Source: Janthinobacterium sp. PC23-8
GTDB lineage: Bacteria > Pseudomonadota > Gammaproteobacteria > Burkholderiales > Burkholderiaceae_D
NCBI RefSeq assembly: GCF_002250505.1
Contig: NZ_NJGY01000003.1
Span: forward strand, 273,977-337,976
Reading direction: 5' to 3'
DNA length: 64,000 nucleotides
The position numbers were made by a program, and so were the translations under genes. This document shows positions 18,585 to 27,014 of the stretch, piece by piece; positions within the stretch are counted from its first letter, which is position 1, and each line of letters opens with the position of its first letter. A model generated the notes under the pieces. That model saw only the letters and a program-made list of their open reading frames with translations. It did not search any database and was not told the origin of the DNA.

Positions 18585-19346
18585 TCAGCCGGCCTCGGGC
18601 GGCGCCTGGTTGCCCGGCAACAGCGCGCCGATGCGGCTCGCCGCCTCCATCACCAATTCCCCCAAAAATTGCTCGTTGTACAGGCGGTAGCGCTGGCGCT
18701 TGAATACCAGCGTCAGGCTGCCGGCCACCGTGCCGTCGCGGTACAGCACGGGCGCGGCCACGCCGTCGCTGCCGGCATCGAGCTCGCCGTGCGAGACCCA
18801 ATACCCATGTTCGCGGATGGCCTGCATGTGCAGCCGGAAGCTGTCCCAGTCCGGCCCGATGGCGCGCACGTCGTCCTGCTGCTGGTGGAGTTTCCAGAGG
18901 CGCTTGAGGCGCGCCGGTTTCAGGTGCGCCAGGATCACCTTGGAGCTGGCGCTGCGGAAGGTCGGCACCGCCTTGCCGCGGCTGTAGGTGATGGCCCAGT
19001 CGCCATGGTCGCCTTCCTGGTGGATATTGATGATCTGGCTGTCATAGATGGTGGCCAGCAGGCCAATGCCGCCGGTGCTGGCGACCAGCTCGGCCAGCAC
19101 GGCGCGCCCGATATTGAGCAGCGGGTCGGTTTCGCGGATCTGGTAATCGAGCTCGATGATGCGCGGCCCCAGGCCATACAGTCCCATATTGCTGACCAAC
19201 AGGCCGGCCTCCATCAACTCCTTGATATAGCGGTAGCAGGTGGTGCGCGCCAGTTGCAGTTCGTCGGCGATGACGTCGGCCGACAGGGCGGTGTGCTCCT
19301 TTGAAAACAGTCCAAGGATGGACAGCATGCGGGTGAGGCTGGACAT
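18585..19346 (-). CDS. IclR-family transcriptional regulator
   Basis: This 253-residue protein has an N-terminal winged helix (LGLFSKEHTALSADVIADEL, RTTCYRYIKELMEAGLLV) and the C-terminal IclR effector domain (GIGLLATIYDSQIINIHQEG, SASSKVILAHLKP, GVAAPVLYRDGTVAGSL). It is divergent from the ten-gene catabolic operon, and a set of TCCCA...GGGAT repeats lies between them. It probably controls that operon and itself, in response to a pathway acid or substrate. No clear Shine-Dalgarno site precedes the start. Confidence 0.88.
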   Translation of the reverse strand: MSSLTRMLSILGLFSKEHTALSADVIADELQLARTTCYRYIKELMEAGLLVSNMGLYGLGPRIIELDYQIRETDPLLNIGRAVLAELVASTGGIGLLATIYDSQIINIHQEGDHGDWAITYSRGKAVPTFRSASSKVILAHLKPARLKRLWKLHQQQDDVRAIGPDWDSFRLHMQAIREHGYWVSHGELDAGSDGVAAPVLYRDGTVAGSLTLVFKRQRYRLYNEQFLGELVMEAASRIGALLPGNQAPPEAG

Positions 19347-19400
19347 GGTCGATGGCGCCGGCGGCGCTGAGCTGAGGATCGCGCATTCTACCGCGATTCA

Positions 19401-19510
19401 AATCCTGCATAGTGGGATTTATTTTAATCCCAAATGGCGGAACTGTGATTTGAAAAAATACGGCGTTGATGCGGTCATTGCCGCACATAATCCCACATTT
19501 ATGGCGGAAT
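19401..19510. promoter_or_regulatory. Cluster of IclR-type operator repeats
   Basis: Three related copies lie here and a fourth in the promoter. Copy A, AATCC-N9-GGATT, covers 19401-19419. A perfect inverted repeat, TGGGATT-N6-AATCCCA, covers 19413-19432. Copy B, TCCCAAATGGCGGAA, starts at 19428. Copy C starts at 19491 (TCCCACATTTATGGCGGAAT). They share TCCCA followed by GCGG. The position beside a divergent IclR gene suggests operator function. Confidence 0.6.
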
Positions 19511-19569
19511 GTAGGCAATTTCAGCGTTTTTAAAGTGGCGTCGCTTGATCCATCTCAAAAATTCGTCCG

Positions 19570-19598
19570 TTGACAGTCCCAAATAGCGGGATTATGAT
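19570..19598 (+). promoter_or_regulatory. Near-consensus sigma-70 promoter with operator in its spacer
   Basis: TTGACA (19570-19575, six of six) and TATGAT (19593-19598, five of six) are exactly 17 bases apart. The spacer is filled by TCCCAAATAGCGGGA (19577-19591), the best palindrome of the operator family. Transcription would start near 19605, one base before the ATG at 19606, so the mRNA is probably leaderless. Confidence 0.7.
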
Positions 19599-19605
19599 TT
19601 ATCTC

Positions 19606-21177
19606 ATGAAAACACCACACCCCCTCCCGGCGCCCAACGGCGCATCCATCGTGCTTCGCGCCTGCGGCATGGCCGGCGTCGACGTATGTTTTGCCAATCC
19701 AGGCACCACCGAAATGCCGTTCGTGGCCGCTTTTGACGAGGAAGGCGTCACCGTGCGCGCCGTGCTCGGCCTGTTCGAGGGCGTCTGCACCGGCGCCGCC
19801 GACGGCTACGGGCGCATGCTGGGCCGGCCCGCAGCGACCTTGCTGCACCTGGGCCCCGGCCTGGCCAACGGCCTGGCCAACCTGCACAATGCGCGCCGCG
19901 CCCGCACGCCGATCGTCAACCTCATTGGCGACCATGCCAGCTGGCACCTCAAATACGACGCGCCGCTGAGCTCGGACATCGAATCGCTGGCGCGCCCGGT
20001 ATCGGGCTGGTTCCGCACCGTGGCCCGCGCGGCCGAGCTGGAACGCGACACGCTGGCCGCCATCGACGCGGCCAACGCCGCGCCCGGCGTGGTGGCGACC
20101 CTGGTGGTGCCGGTCGACTACCAGCAGCAAGTCACGCCGCAGGCGGTGCCGCCGCGCGTGCCGCGTGCGCCGTTGACGTTTGACGCAGCAGCCGTGGCGC
20201 GCTGCCATGCGCTGCTCGAGGGCGGCGCGAAGACCGTGCTGCTGCTGGGCGCGCATGCGCTCAGCGCGCGCGGCCAGGTGGCCGCCGGCCGCATCGCCGC
20301 AGCCACCGATGCGCGCCTGTTCAGCGAAACCTTCCCGGCGCGCAGCGAACGCGGCGGCGGCCTGCCCGATATCGACCGCCTGCCGTATTTCCCCGAGGCT
20401 GCCATCGCCGCGCTCGACGGCGCTACCGTGATGCTGGCCGGCGCGATCGCCCCGATCGCCTATTTCGGCTACGAGGGCCTGCCCAGCGAACTGGCGCCGG
20501 CCGACGCGCTGGCCACGCTGGCGCTGCCGGGCGAGGCCGCCGACGCCGCGCTCGAGGCGCTGGCCGACCTGCTCGACGCGCCGCTGCACGGCGCTGGCGT
20601 GGCGACCTCAAGTTATGCGATCGAGGACGGGCCGCTCACGCCAGTGGCGGTGGGCCGCCTGCTGTCGAACGCCTTGCCGGACGACGCCATCGTCTCGATC
20701 GAGGGCGGCACTTGCGGCTACCCCTTCGTCACCGCCTCGGCTTGCGCGCGGCGCCACACCATCCTGACCAATACCGGCGGCGCCATCGGCCAGGGCCTGC
20801 CGGTGGCGCTGGGCGCGGCGATCGCCTGCCCTGAACGGCGCACGTTCGCGCTGCAGTCCGACGGCAGCGCCCAGTACACCATCCAGACCTTGTGGACCAT
20901 GGCCCGCGAACGCCTGCCGGTGGTGATGCTGATCGCCTCGAACCGCCGCTACGGCATCCTGCAAACCGAATTGAGCCGCATCGGCCTGACCCGCAACGGC
21001 CCGCAGGCCGAACGCCTGACGGTGCTCGACGATCCGGGCTTCGACTGGCCGGCGCTGGCGCGCGGCTACGGCGTCGAGTCGCGCCGGGTGGCCACCGTCG
21101 ACGAACTGCGCGCGGCGCTGGCGTTCGCGCAGAAGCTGCACGACCGTCCCTTCCTGATCGAAATGTGCCTGCCTTGA
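19606..21177 (+). CDS. ThDP-dependent enzyme, benzoylformate decarboxylase / acetolactate synthase-like
   Basis: The frame is open from a TTG at 19570, but that lies in the promoter; ATG 19606 gives 523 residues and places NGASIVLRACGMAGVDVCF at the family's usual start. The N-terminal domain has the ThDP glutamate region (FANPGTTEMPFV, FEGVCTGAADGYGRM). The C-terminal domain has the diphosphate-binding motif GDG changed to SDGSAQYTIQTLWT, followed by NRRYGIL. The group includes benzoylformate decarboxylases and acetolactate synthase-like proteins of unknown role. As first gene of a catabolic operon it may decarboxylate or ligate a 2-oxo acid. No Shine-Dalgarno site is present, in line with a leaderless message. 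Confidence 0.85.
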   Translation: MKTPHPLPAPNGASIVLRACGMAGVDVCFANPGTTEMPFVAAFDEEGVTVRAVLGLFEGVCTGAADGYGRMLGRPAATLLHLGPGLANGLANLHNARRARTPIVNLIGDHASWHLKYDAPLSSDIESLARPVSGWFRTVARAAELERDTLAAIDAANAAPGVVATLVVPVDYQQQVTPQAVPPRVPRAPLTFDAAAVARCHALLEGGAKTVLLLGAHALSARGQVAAGRIAAATDARLFSETFPARSERGGGLPDIDRLPYFPEAAIAALDGATVMLAGAIAPIAYFGYEGLPSELAPADALATLALPGEAADAALEALADLLDAPLHGAGVATSSYAIEDGPLTPVAVGRLLSNALPDDAIVSIEGGTCGYPFVTASACARRHTILTNTGGAIGQGLPVALGAAIACPERRTFALQSDGSAQYTIQTLWTMARERLPVVMLIASNRRYGILQTELSRIGLTRNGPQAERLTVLDDPGFDWPALARGYGVESRRVATVDELRAALAFAQKLHDRPFLIEMCLP

Positions 21178-21211
21178 GCATGGCCCACTTGTTACACACC
21201 GGAGAACCGTA

Positions 21212-22015
21212 ATGAATCTTGAATTGACTGGAAAGGTCGCCTTTGTCACCGGCGGCAGCATGGGCATCGGCAAGGCCATCGCGCTTGAGCTGGCGCGCGA
21301 AGGCGTCGACGTGGCGATCGCCGCGCGCCGCCTGCCGCAACTCGAGGAAGCGGCGGCCGCCATCCGCGCCAGCCTGGACGGCAAGGGCGGGCGCATCCTG
21401 CCGGTGGTGGTCGACACCACCGACATGGCGTCGGTCGAAGCGGCCATGGCCGCCACCGCCGAAGCGTTCGGCGGCATCGACATCCTGGTCAACGGCGCCG
21501 CCCATCCTGGCGGCCTGGTGCGCTCGGAACTGGACCAGGCCGACCCCGAGGGCCTGCTGCAGGACATCGACATCAAGGTGGTCGGCTACTTCCGCTGCTG
21601 CAAGGCGGTGGCGCCCTACATGAAGCGCAAGCAATGGGGCCGCATCCTCAATATCGGCGGGCTGACCGGGCGCGGCAGCAAGCAGATCTCGGGCATGCGC
21701 AACCTGGCCATCGTGCACATGACCAAGACCCTGTCGGACCAGCTGGGGCCGCACGGCATCACCGTCAACGTGATCCACCCGGGCGTGGTGGAAACCCCGC
21801 ACATCCACGAGCTGTACGCGATCGAGGCGGCCAAGCAGGGCCTGACGGCGGCCGAAGTCGAGGCCAACTACGCCAGGGCCACGCCGATCCGGCGCGTGCT
21901 GCAGGTCGAGGAGATGGGCTATCTGGCGGCCTTCCTGCTGTCGCCGCGCGCCGCCTGCATCACCGGCGAATCGCTGGGCTGCGACGGCGGCCTGACGCGC
22001 GGCATTTTCCTCTAA
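21212..22015 (+). CDS. SDR-family protein lacking the catalytic Tyr/Lys/Ser
   Basis: The start follows CCGGAGAACCGTA; 267 residues. The NAD(P)-binding TGGSMGIG motif (residues 13-20) and the NGAAH segment (94-98) are intact. The active site is not: the usual YxxxK is replaced by S160-G-M-R-N164, and the usual catalytic serine strand reads LNIGG (146-150). The C terminus (GESLGCDGG) is normal. So it is a full-length SDR with cofactor site but a different active site. It lies 34 bases after the ThDP enzyme. Other SDRs with an RN motif at this place occur in catabolic clusters; their chemistry is unclear. Confidence 0.85.
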   Translation: MNLELTGKVAFVTGGSMGIGKAIALELAREGVDVAIAARRLPQLEEAAAAIRASLDGKGGRILPVVVDTTDMASVEAAMAATAEAFGGIDILVNGAAHPGGLVRSELDQADPEGLLQDIDIKVVGYFRCCKAVAPYMKRKQWGRILNIGGLTGRGSKQISGMRNLAIVHMTKTLSDQLGPHGITVNVIHPGVVETPHIHELYAIEAAKQGLTAAEVEANYARATPIRRVLQVEEMGYLAAFLLSPRAACITGESLGCDGGLTRGIFL

Positions 22016-22032
22016 AACCAAGGAGTTTTATC

Positions 22033-23067
22033 TTGTCTACCATTTTAGTGGCCACCGCCGGCCAGGGCATTTTACGCAGCAATGACGACGGCGCCAGCTG
22101 GCACCGCCTGGGCTTGACCGAGCCGATCGAATTCGACGGCATCGTGCGCGCGCTGGCAGTCGATCCGAGTCGCCCGCAACGCATCTACGCCGGCGCCGAC
22201 GCCGGCCTGTGCATCAGCGACGACGGCGGCGCGCACTGGCGCCGCGCCGACGGCCCGCTCAACGGCATGACCGTGTGGGCCATCGCCATCGACCCGAACG
22301 ACGCCAGCGTGCTGTACGCCGGCACCGGCGCGCCCTCGCGCGCGGTGTTGTGCAAGTCCACCGACGCCGGCGAGAGCTGGACCCGCCTGCCGGTCGAACT
22401 GCCCGAATTCTGCTCGGGCGTGAACCGTCCGCGCCTGCTGACCATCTGCGTCGACCCCGACGACAGCCGGCAAGTGTGGTTTGGCGTGGAAGAGGGCGGC
22501 GTCTGGCGCAGCTTTGACGCCGGCGCCAGCTGGCTGCGGGTCGACACCCCCGACGGCGTGATCCGCAATTCCGACATCCATGCGGTGGCAATCCTGCCGG
22601 CCGCCGGCGACCAGCCCAAGACCACGCTGGTGTTGACCGTCAACGCCATCTACCGCAGCACCGACGACGGCCACAGCTGGGAGGGCGAATTGTCGAGCAA
22701 GCGCTTCGACGGCCTGTACTACACCCGCACGGCCATGCCCCTGTGCGGGCCGGACGGCGCACTGCTGCTGGCCATGGGCGACGGCACGCCGGGGCGCGTG
22801 ACGCGCCTGTACCGCTCCGAAGACCGTGGCCTCAGCTGGACGCCGGCCGCGCTGGCCAGCCCGCCCAATTCGACCTTCTGGGCGCTTGCCGCGAACCCGG
22901 CCGACCCGCAACTGCTGTATGCGGGCACCAAGTACGGCGACCTGTACACCTCGCGCGACGCCGGCCTGCACTGGAGCAGGGAATGGCGCGCCTTCAGCGA
23001 GATCGCCGCCGTCGCCTGGACGCCGTACACGGCGCCGCTGCAGGCCCACGCGCAATCGACCCACTGA
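22033..23067 (+). CDS. BNR/WD40-YVTN-like beta-propeller protein, TTG start
   Basis: The start is TTG at 22033, with AGGAG eight bases before and 17 bases after the SDR stop; no in-frame ATG fits. The 344-residue product has repeated Asp-box (BNR) motifs of the form S-x-D-x-G-x-x-W: SNDDGASW, SDDGGAHW, STDAGESW, SFDAGASW, STDDGHSW, SEDRGLSW and SRDAGLHW. That is seven copies, one blade each. There is no signal peptide, unlike sialidases and photosystem assembly factors of similar fold, so it should be cytoplasmic. Such genes recur in this type of operon. Role unknown; a scaffold or lactone-handling propeller is possible. Confidence 0.8.
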   Translation: MSTILVATAGQGILRSNDDGASWHRLGLTEPIEFDGIVRALAVDPSRPQRIYAGADAGLCISDDGGAHWRRADGPLNGMTVWAIAIDPNDASVLYAGTGAPSRAVLCKSTDAGESWTRLPVELPEFCSGVNRPRLLTICVDPDDSRQVWFGVEEGGVWRSFDAGASWLRVDTPDGVIRNSDIHAVAILPAAGDQPKTTLVLTVNAIYRSTDDGHSWEGELSSKRFDGLYYTRTAMPLCGPDGALLLAMGDGTPGRVTRLYRSEDRGLSWTPAALASPPNSTFWALAANPADPQLLYAGTKYGDLYTSRDAGLHWSREWRAFSEIAAVAWTPYTAPLQAHAQSTH

Positions 23068-23078
23068 CAGGAGGCTCC

Positions 23079-23564
23079 ATGAGCACAGTTTCCCCGCCAG
23101 CGGCGCTGCCGGTGCCGCGCATCAGGCGCACCCATTTGTCGCTGTACGTGCGCGACCCTGATCTGTCCGGCCGCTGGTATGCCGAGGTGCTGGGCATGAA
23201 AGAAGCCGCGCGCGGCCCGCAATGGGTGTTCATGTCGTTCGGCCAGAAACACCACGACATCGCCCTGCTGCGCGCCGAATCGAACGCCGAACTGGGCAAC
23301 ATCGGCCTGCAGCACTATGGCCTGGAGATCGACGGCGACCTGCGGGAACTGCGCCGGCTGTACGGCATGCTGCTGTCCCGCAAGATTCCGATCGTCAAGA
23401 TCACCGACCACAAGGTGGGCATCGGCGTGTATTTCTGCGACCCCGACGGCAATCGCCTGGAATTTTTCTGTGAAACCGTGCACGACGACGAGGAGGGCCG
23501 GCGCCTGATCAAGCAATTCCACGCGCCCAGCGAGCCGACCTCGCTCGAGCCGCTGTACGACTGA
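23079..23564 (+). CDS. VOC-superfamily protein, extradiol-dioxygenase-like
   Basis: ATG 23079 follows CAGGAGGCTCC; 161 residues. The fold has the betaalphabetabetabeta pattern, and a metal triad can be placed at H19 (RRTHLSLYVRD), H79 (LQHYGLEID) and E128 (DGNRLEFFCE). That is the arrangement of type I extradiol ring-cleaving dioxygenases. The protein is short, a single-domain VOC pair. In an operon with a flavin aromatic hydroxylase, ring cleavage is a reasonable guess, but isomerase or hydrolase members have the same triad. It is 12 bases after the propeller gene. Confidence 0.8.
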   Translation: MSTVSPPAALPVPRIRRTHLSLYVRDPDLSGRWYAEVLGMKEAARGPQWVFMSFGQKHHDIALLRAESNAELGNIGLQHYGLEIDGDLRELRRLYGMLLSRKIPIVKITDHKVGIGVYFCDPDGNRLEFFCETVHDDEEGRRLIKQFHAPSEPTSLEPLYD

Positions 23565-23600
23565 ACACCACTTTTTTAACCACAACACTGGAGCCATATC

Positions 23601-24209
23601 ATGAACAAACCCGCCAACTTTGAGTCCTACCACATCCGCAAATGGTACACCCAGATCGACGACACGCTGGCCAACGAAACGGGCCGCCTGGCCGACGGCG
23701 CGCCACTGCGCAAGATCGTCATCGCCGCCGCCATCGTCAACCCTTATGCCGGCCGCTACAGCGAATCGCTGGACCTGATCGTCGAACACTCGCCGGCGCT
23801 GGGCCATGAATTTGCGCGCCGCATCGTCGCGCTGATGGGCGACGATGCGCTGGAAAGCTATGGCAAGGGCTGCCTGGTCGGCAGCGAGGGCGAATACGAG
23901 CACGGCAACGCCTTCCTGACCGCCATCTTCGCCGATCCGGTGCGCGAGGCCATCGGCGGCGGCAAGGCCTGGGTGCCGTCGACCGGCAAGCGCGGCGCCC
24001 CCGGCACCGTGCTCGATATTCCGCTGGCGCACAAGGACGAGCTGTATGTGCGCTCCCATTACGACACGCTGACGGTGCTGTTCCCCGATGCCCCCAACGC
24101 CGACGAGGTGGTGATCGCCTTCGCCTTCGCCACGCGCGGTCGCCTGCATGCGCGCCTCGGCGGCATCAAGGCGGCTGACGTTGCCGCCGCAATGGCCTCG
24201 GCCGCCTGA
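23601..24209 (+). CDS. DUF1185 'amino acid synthesis' family protein (PF06684)
   Basis: This 202-residue protein follows a GGAG site. It matches PF06684 by KIVIAAAIVNPYAGRYSESLDLIVEHSPALG and the closing GGSP-type core (split here: YGKGCLVGSEGEYEHGNAFL, GKAWVPSTGKRGAPGTVLDIP). The family has a chorismate-mutase-like trimeric fold, and its name comes from old context guesses; no activity is proven. It occurs repeatedly with ThDP enzymes and flavin hydroxylases in catabolic operons. The many conserved polar residues suggest an enzyme. Confidence 0.82.
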   Translation: MNKPANFESYHIRKWYTQIDDTLANETGRLADGAPLRKIVIAAAIVNPYAGRYSESLDLIVEHSPALGHEFARRIVALMGDDALESYGKGCLVGSEGEYEHGNAFLTAIFADPVREAIGGGKAWVPSTGKRGAPGTVLDIPLAHKDELYVRSHYDTLTVLFPDAPNADEVVIAFAFATRGRLHARLGGIKAADVAAAMASAA

Positions 24210-24223
24210 GCCGGCGTCCGGGC

Positions 24224-25081
24224 ATGAACGCCATCTCTTCACGCGAAGGCCGCTTTGACAGCGACGGCCTGTCCTTGCGCTACGTCGAATGGGGGCCGGC
24301 CGACGGCCCGGTGCTGATCCTGCTGCATGGCCTGCGCAGCTACGCCCACACGTGGGAGCCGGTGGCGCTGCCCTTGGCCGGGCGCTGGCGCGTGGTCGCG
24401 CTGGACCAGCGCGGCCGCGGCGACAGCGACTGGGACCCCGGCCGCCACTACTACGCCGGCGACTATGTGCGCGACCTCGAGGCGCTGGTGCGGCACCTGG
24501 GCGTGGAGCGTTTCGTGCTCGGCGGCCACTCGATGGGTGGCGCCAACGCCTTTGTCTATGCGACGCGCCATCCGGAGCAGCTGATCGCGATGGTGATCGA
24601 GGACATGGGGCCGGGCGCCTCGGCCGCGTCCGGCGGCGCCGAACGCATCAAGCGTGAATTGCTGGCCACGCCCGATCAGTTCGACTCCTGGGACGCGGCC
24701 GAGGCTTTCTGGCGCAGCCACCGGCCCAATATTTCGGAAGCGGCGCTGCAATCGCGCCTGGCGTACTCGCTGCGCCAGGCGCCAGACGGCGCAATCGTGT
24801 GGAAGCACGACGCGCGCGGCATCGCCGCCGCGCGCCTGGGTGCGACCAACGAGCAACTGATCGACCTGTGGCCGCATGTCGACGTCATCAGCATGCCAAC
24901 CCTGCTGCTGCGCGGCGCGCAGTCCGACTTCCTGTCGGCCGCCACGGCCGATGACATGGTCGAGCGCAACGCCTTGCTGACCCGGGTCGACATCGCCAAC
25001 GCCGGCCACTACGTCCATGACGACAATTTGCCGGACTTTAACGCCGCGCTCTACCCTTTTTTGGATGGGTTGATTTCATGA
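24224..25081 (+). CDS. Alpha/beta-fold hydrolase
   Basis: This 285-residue protein has the oxyanion HG (ILLHGL, residues 32-37), the nucleophile S103 in GGHSMGGANAF and the catalytic H in NAGHYVHDDN near the C terminus. The DQRGRGDSDW stretch is typical of ring-fission-product hydrolases and lactonases (MhpC/PcaD-like). Its stop overlaps the next gene's start (ATGA at 25078-25081), so the hydrolase and the flavin hydroxylase are coupled. It may act on the product of the VOC protein. Confidence 0.87.
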   Translation: MNAISSREGRFDSDGLSLRYVEWGPADGPVLILLHGLRSYAHTWEPVALPLAGRWRVVALDQRGRGDSDWDPGRHYYAGDYVRDLEALVRHLGVERFVLGGHSMGGANAFVYATRHPEQLIAMVIEDMGPGASAASGGAERIKRELLATPDQFDSWDAAEAFWRSHRPNISEAALQSRLAYSLRQAPDGAIVWKHDARGIAAARLGATNEQLIDLWPHVDVISMPTLLLRGAQSDFLSAATADDMVERNALLTRVDIANAGHYVHDDNLPDFNAALYPFLDGLIS

Positions 25082-26754
25082 CTACCGAGCACCCCGAACA
25101 GCGCGCCGTCGTCATCGTCGGCGCCGGCCCCAACGGCGCCACCCTGGCCAACCTGCTGGGCATCTACGGCATCGACACCTTGCTGATCGAGCGCAGCGAG
25201 CAGATTTTGCCGTATCCGCGCGCCGTCGGCATGGACGACGAGGCCTTGCGCGTATTCCAGACGGCCGGCCTGGCCGACGCCATCGCCGCCAACCTGATCC
25301 AGAACGTGTCGATGCGCATGTTCGACGCCGGCGGCGCCTGTTTCGCCGACATTCGTCCGGCGACGCGCGAATTTGGCTGGTGGCGGCGCAATATCTTCAT
25401 GCAGCAGCTGGCCGAAGGCACTCTGCGCGAGGGCCTGGCGCGCTTTCCCCATGTCGAGCTGCGCCTGGGCCAGGAGGTGGTCGGTGCGCAGCAGGACGCC
25501 GACGGCGTCACCCTGTCGGTGCGGCGCGCCGATGGCGGCCTCTACACGGTGCGCGCCGGCTATTGCGTCGCCGCCGACGGCGGGCGCAGCCCCGTGCGCG
25601 AGCTGCTCGGCATTGCCCTGGAAGGCAAGACACTGCCGCGCAAATGGGTGGTGGTCGATGTGCGCAACGCGCCGGTGGACGCGCCCTATACGGCGCTCAA
25701 CTGCGATCCGCGCCGGCCCAATGTGTGCATCTATTTGCCGTACAACTACCGGCGCTGGGAATTCATGCTGTTCGAGCACGAGGACCCGGAGGCGATGTCC
25801 AGCCCGGAATCGCTGCGGCGCCTGATCGCGCCCTATGTGCGCGATGCCGCTGCGATCGAGATCGTCAGCGCCCGCACCTATACCCACCATTCGCGCGTGG
25901 CGCAGCGCTTCGTCGACGGGCGCATTGCGCTGATCGGCGACGCCGCCCACTTGAGCCAGCCGTGGATAGGCCAGGGACTGAACATCGGCCTGCGCGACGC
26001 CGGCAACCTGGGCTGGAAACTGGCCGGCCTGGTGCGCGGCCAGCTGGCGCCGTCCGTGCTGCAAAGCTATGACAGCGAACGGCGCGGCCATGCGCGCGCC
26101 ATGATCGACCTGGCCGATACCTTCGGCGCCTTGCTGATGCCGACCAGCCGCAGCAAGGCCTGGCTGCGCGACCGCTTCTTCCAGGCCGTGCGCTTCCTGC
26201 CCGGCGTGCGCAACTACGTGCTGCAGATGCGCTTCAAGCCGATGCCGGTCTACCACGACGGCGTGGTACTGCCGGCCACCGGCCGGACGATGGTCGGGCG
26301 CATGTTCATCCAGCCCGACGTCGAGGACGCCGCAGGCCGCCGTGGCAAGCTCGACGACGCGGTCGGTCCCTGGTTTGCCGTGCTCGGCTGGCAGGTCGAT
26401 CCGCAAACGGTGCTCGGTACTTCCGAGCGCGCGTTCTGGCACCGGCTCGGCGCGCGCTTCATTCACGTGAGCCGCTCGCGCAGCGGCCAGGGCACCGGCG
26501 AGCGCGTGCTCTCGCCCTGCGGCACCGTCTGCGTCGAGGACGTCGACAACCAGCTGGCCGGCTGGTTCGAAGCCCATCCGGGCGAGATCGTGGTGCTGCG
26601 CCCGGACCGCTATATCGCCGCCCACACCACGCCGCAAGGCCTGGCGCAAGTGACCATGGATTTTCGCCGCTTCGCGGCCCCAACCAAGGAATCGACATGT
26701 ATCTCGAACAACGCATCTACACCATGGTCCCCGGCGGCGTCGCCGAGTATCTGA
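25078..26754 (+). CDS. FAD-dependent aromatic hydroxylase (MhpA/PheA-like)
   Basis: The frame gives 558 residues. The ADP-binding GAGPNG is at residues 15-20, the DG motif in CVAADGGRSPVRELLG, and the flavin GD motif at G287-D288 in ALIGDAAHLSQPWIGQG. The C-terminal thioredoxin-like domain of phenol hydroxylases is represented by LRPDRYIAAHTTPQG. These enzymes hydroxylate phenolic rings with NAD(P)H and O2. The last 19 codons overlap the NIPSNAP gene by 58 bases and look unlike family sequence, so the reading frame may end later than the functional domain. It is the most telling gene for an aromatic substrate. Confidence 0.85.
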   Translation: MTTEHPEQRAVVIVGAGPNGATLANLLGIYGIDTLLIERSEQILPYPRAVGMDDEALRVFQTAGLADAIAANLIQNVSMRMFDAGGACFADIRPATREFGWWRRNIFMQQLAEGTLREGLARFPHVELRLGQEVVGAQQDADGVTLSVRRADGGLYTVRAGYCVAADGGRSPVRELLGIALEGKTLPRKWVVVDVRNAPVDAPYTALNCDPRRPNVCIYLPYNYRRWEFMLFEHEDPEAMSSPESLRRLIAPYVRDAAAIEIVSARTYTHHSRVAQRFVDGRIALIGDAAHLSQPWIGQGLNIGLRDAGNLGWKLAGLVRGQLAPSVLQSYDSERRGHARAMIDLADTFGALLMPTSRSKAWLRDRFFQAVRFLPGVRNYVLQMRFKPMPVYHDGVVLPATGRTMVGRMFIQPDVEDAAGRRGKLDDAVGPWFAVLGWQVDPQTVLGTSERAFWHRLGARFIHVSRSRSGQGTGERVLSPCGTVCVEDVDNQLAGWFEAHPGEIVVLRPDRYIAAHTTPQGLAQVTMDFRRFAAPTKESTCISNNASTPWSPAASPSI

Positions 26755-27014
26755 AGCATTACGCCGAATCCGGCCGCGCCATCCAGGAAAGCCATCTGGG
26801 CGAGGCGCTCGGCTGCTTTACGCGCGAGGTGGGCGAACTGAACCAGCTGGTTTATCTGTGGCCGTTCGACAGCCTCGATGAACGGGCGCGGCGGCGCGCC
26901 GCGCTGCTGGCCGACGCCGGTTTCGCCGTATTCCGCGGCAAGGTGCGCCATTTGCTGGCCAGGCAGGAAAACACCATTCTCGTGCGCGCCCAGGCCGCCA
27001 AGGCGGCGCCATGA
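26697..27014 (+). CDS. NIPSNAP-family protein
   Basis: This 105-residue protein starts [20 protein letters not shown] and has the NIPSNAP core (RVYT-type strand, [20 protein letters not shown]). It folds as a ferredoxin-like dimeric alpha/beta barrel, as in monooxygenases of the ABM type. AAGGAATCGAC precedes the ATG. It starts 58 bases before the flavin hydroxylase stop and ends with ATGA overlap into the aldehyde dehydrogenase. Often an accessory or isomerase-like protein in degradation operons; function unproven. Confidence 0.82.
   Translation: MYLEQRIYTMVPGGVAEYLKHYAESGRAIQESHLGEALGCFTREVGELNQLVYLWPFDSLDERARRRAALLADAGFAVFRGKVRHLLARQENTILVRAQAAKAAP

Noticed and set aside
19570..19605. TTG at 19570 as translation start of the ThDP enzyme
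   Set aside because: This TTG is the start of the -35 box TTGACA; translating from it would need a promoter further upstream, and the extra 12 residues are not family-like.
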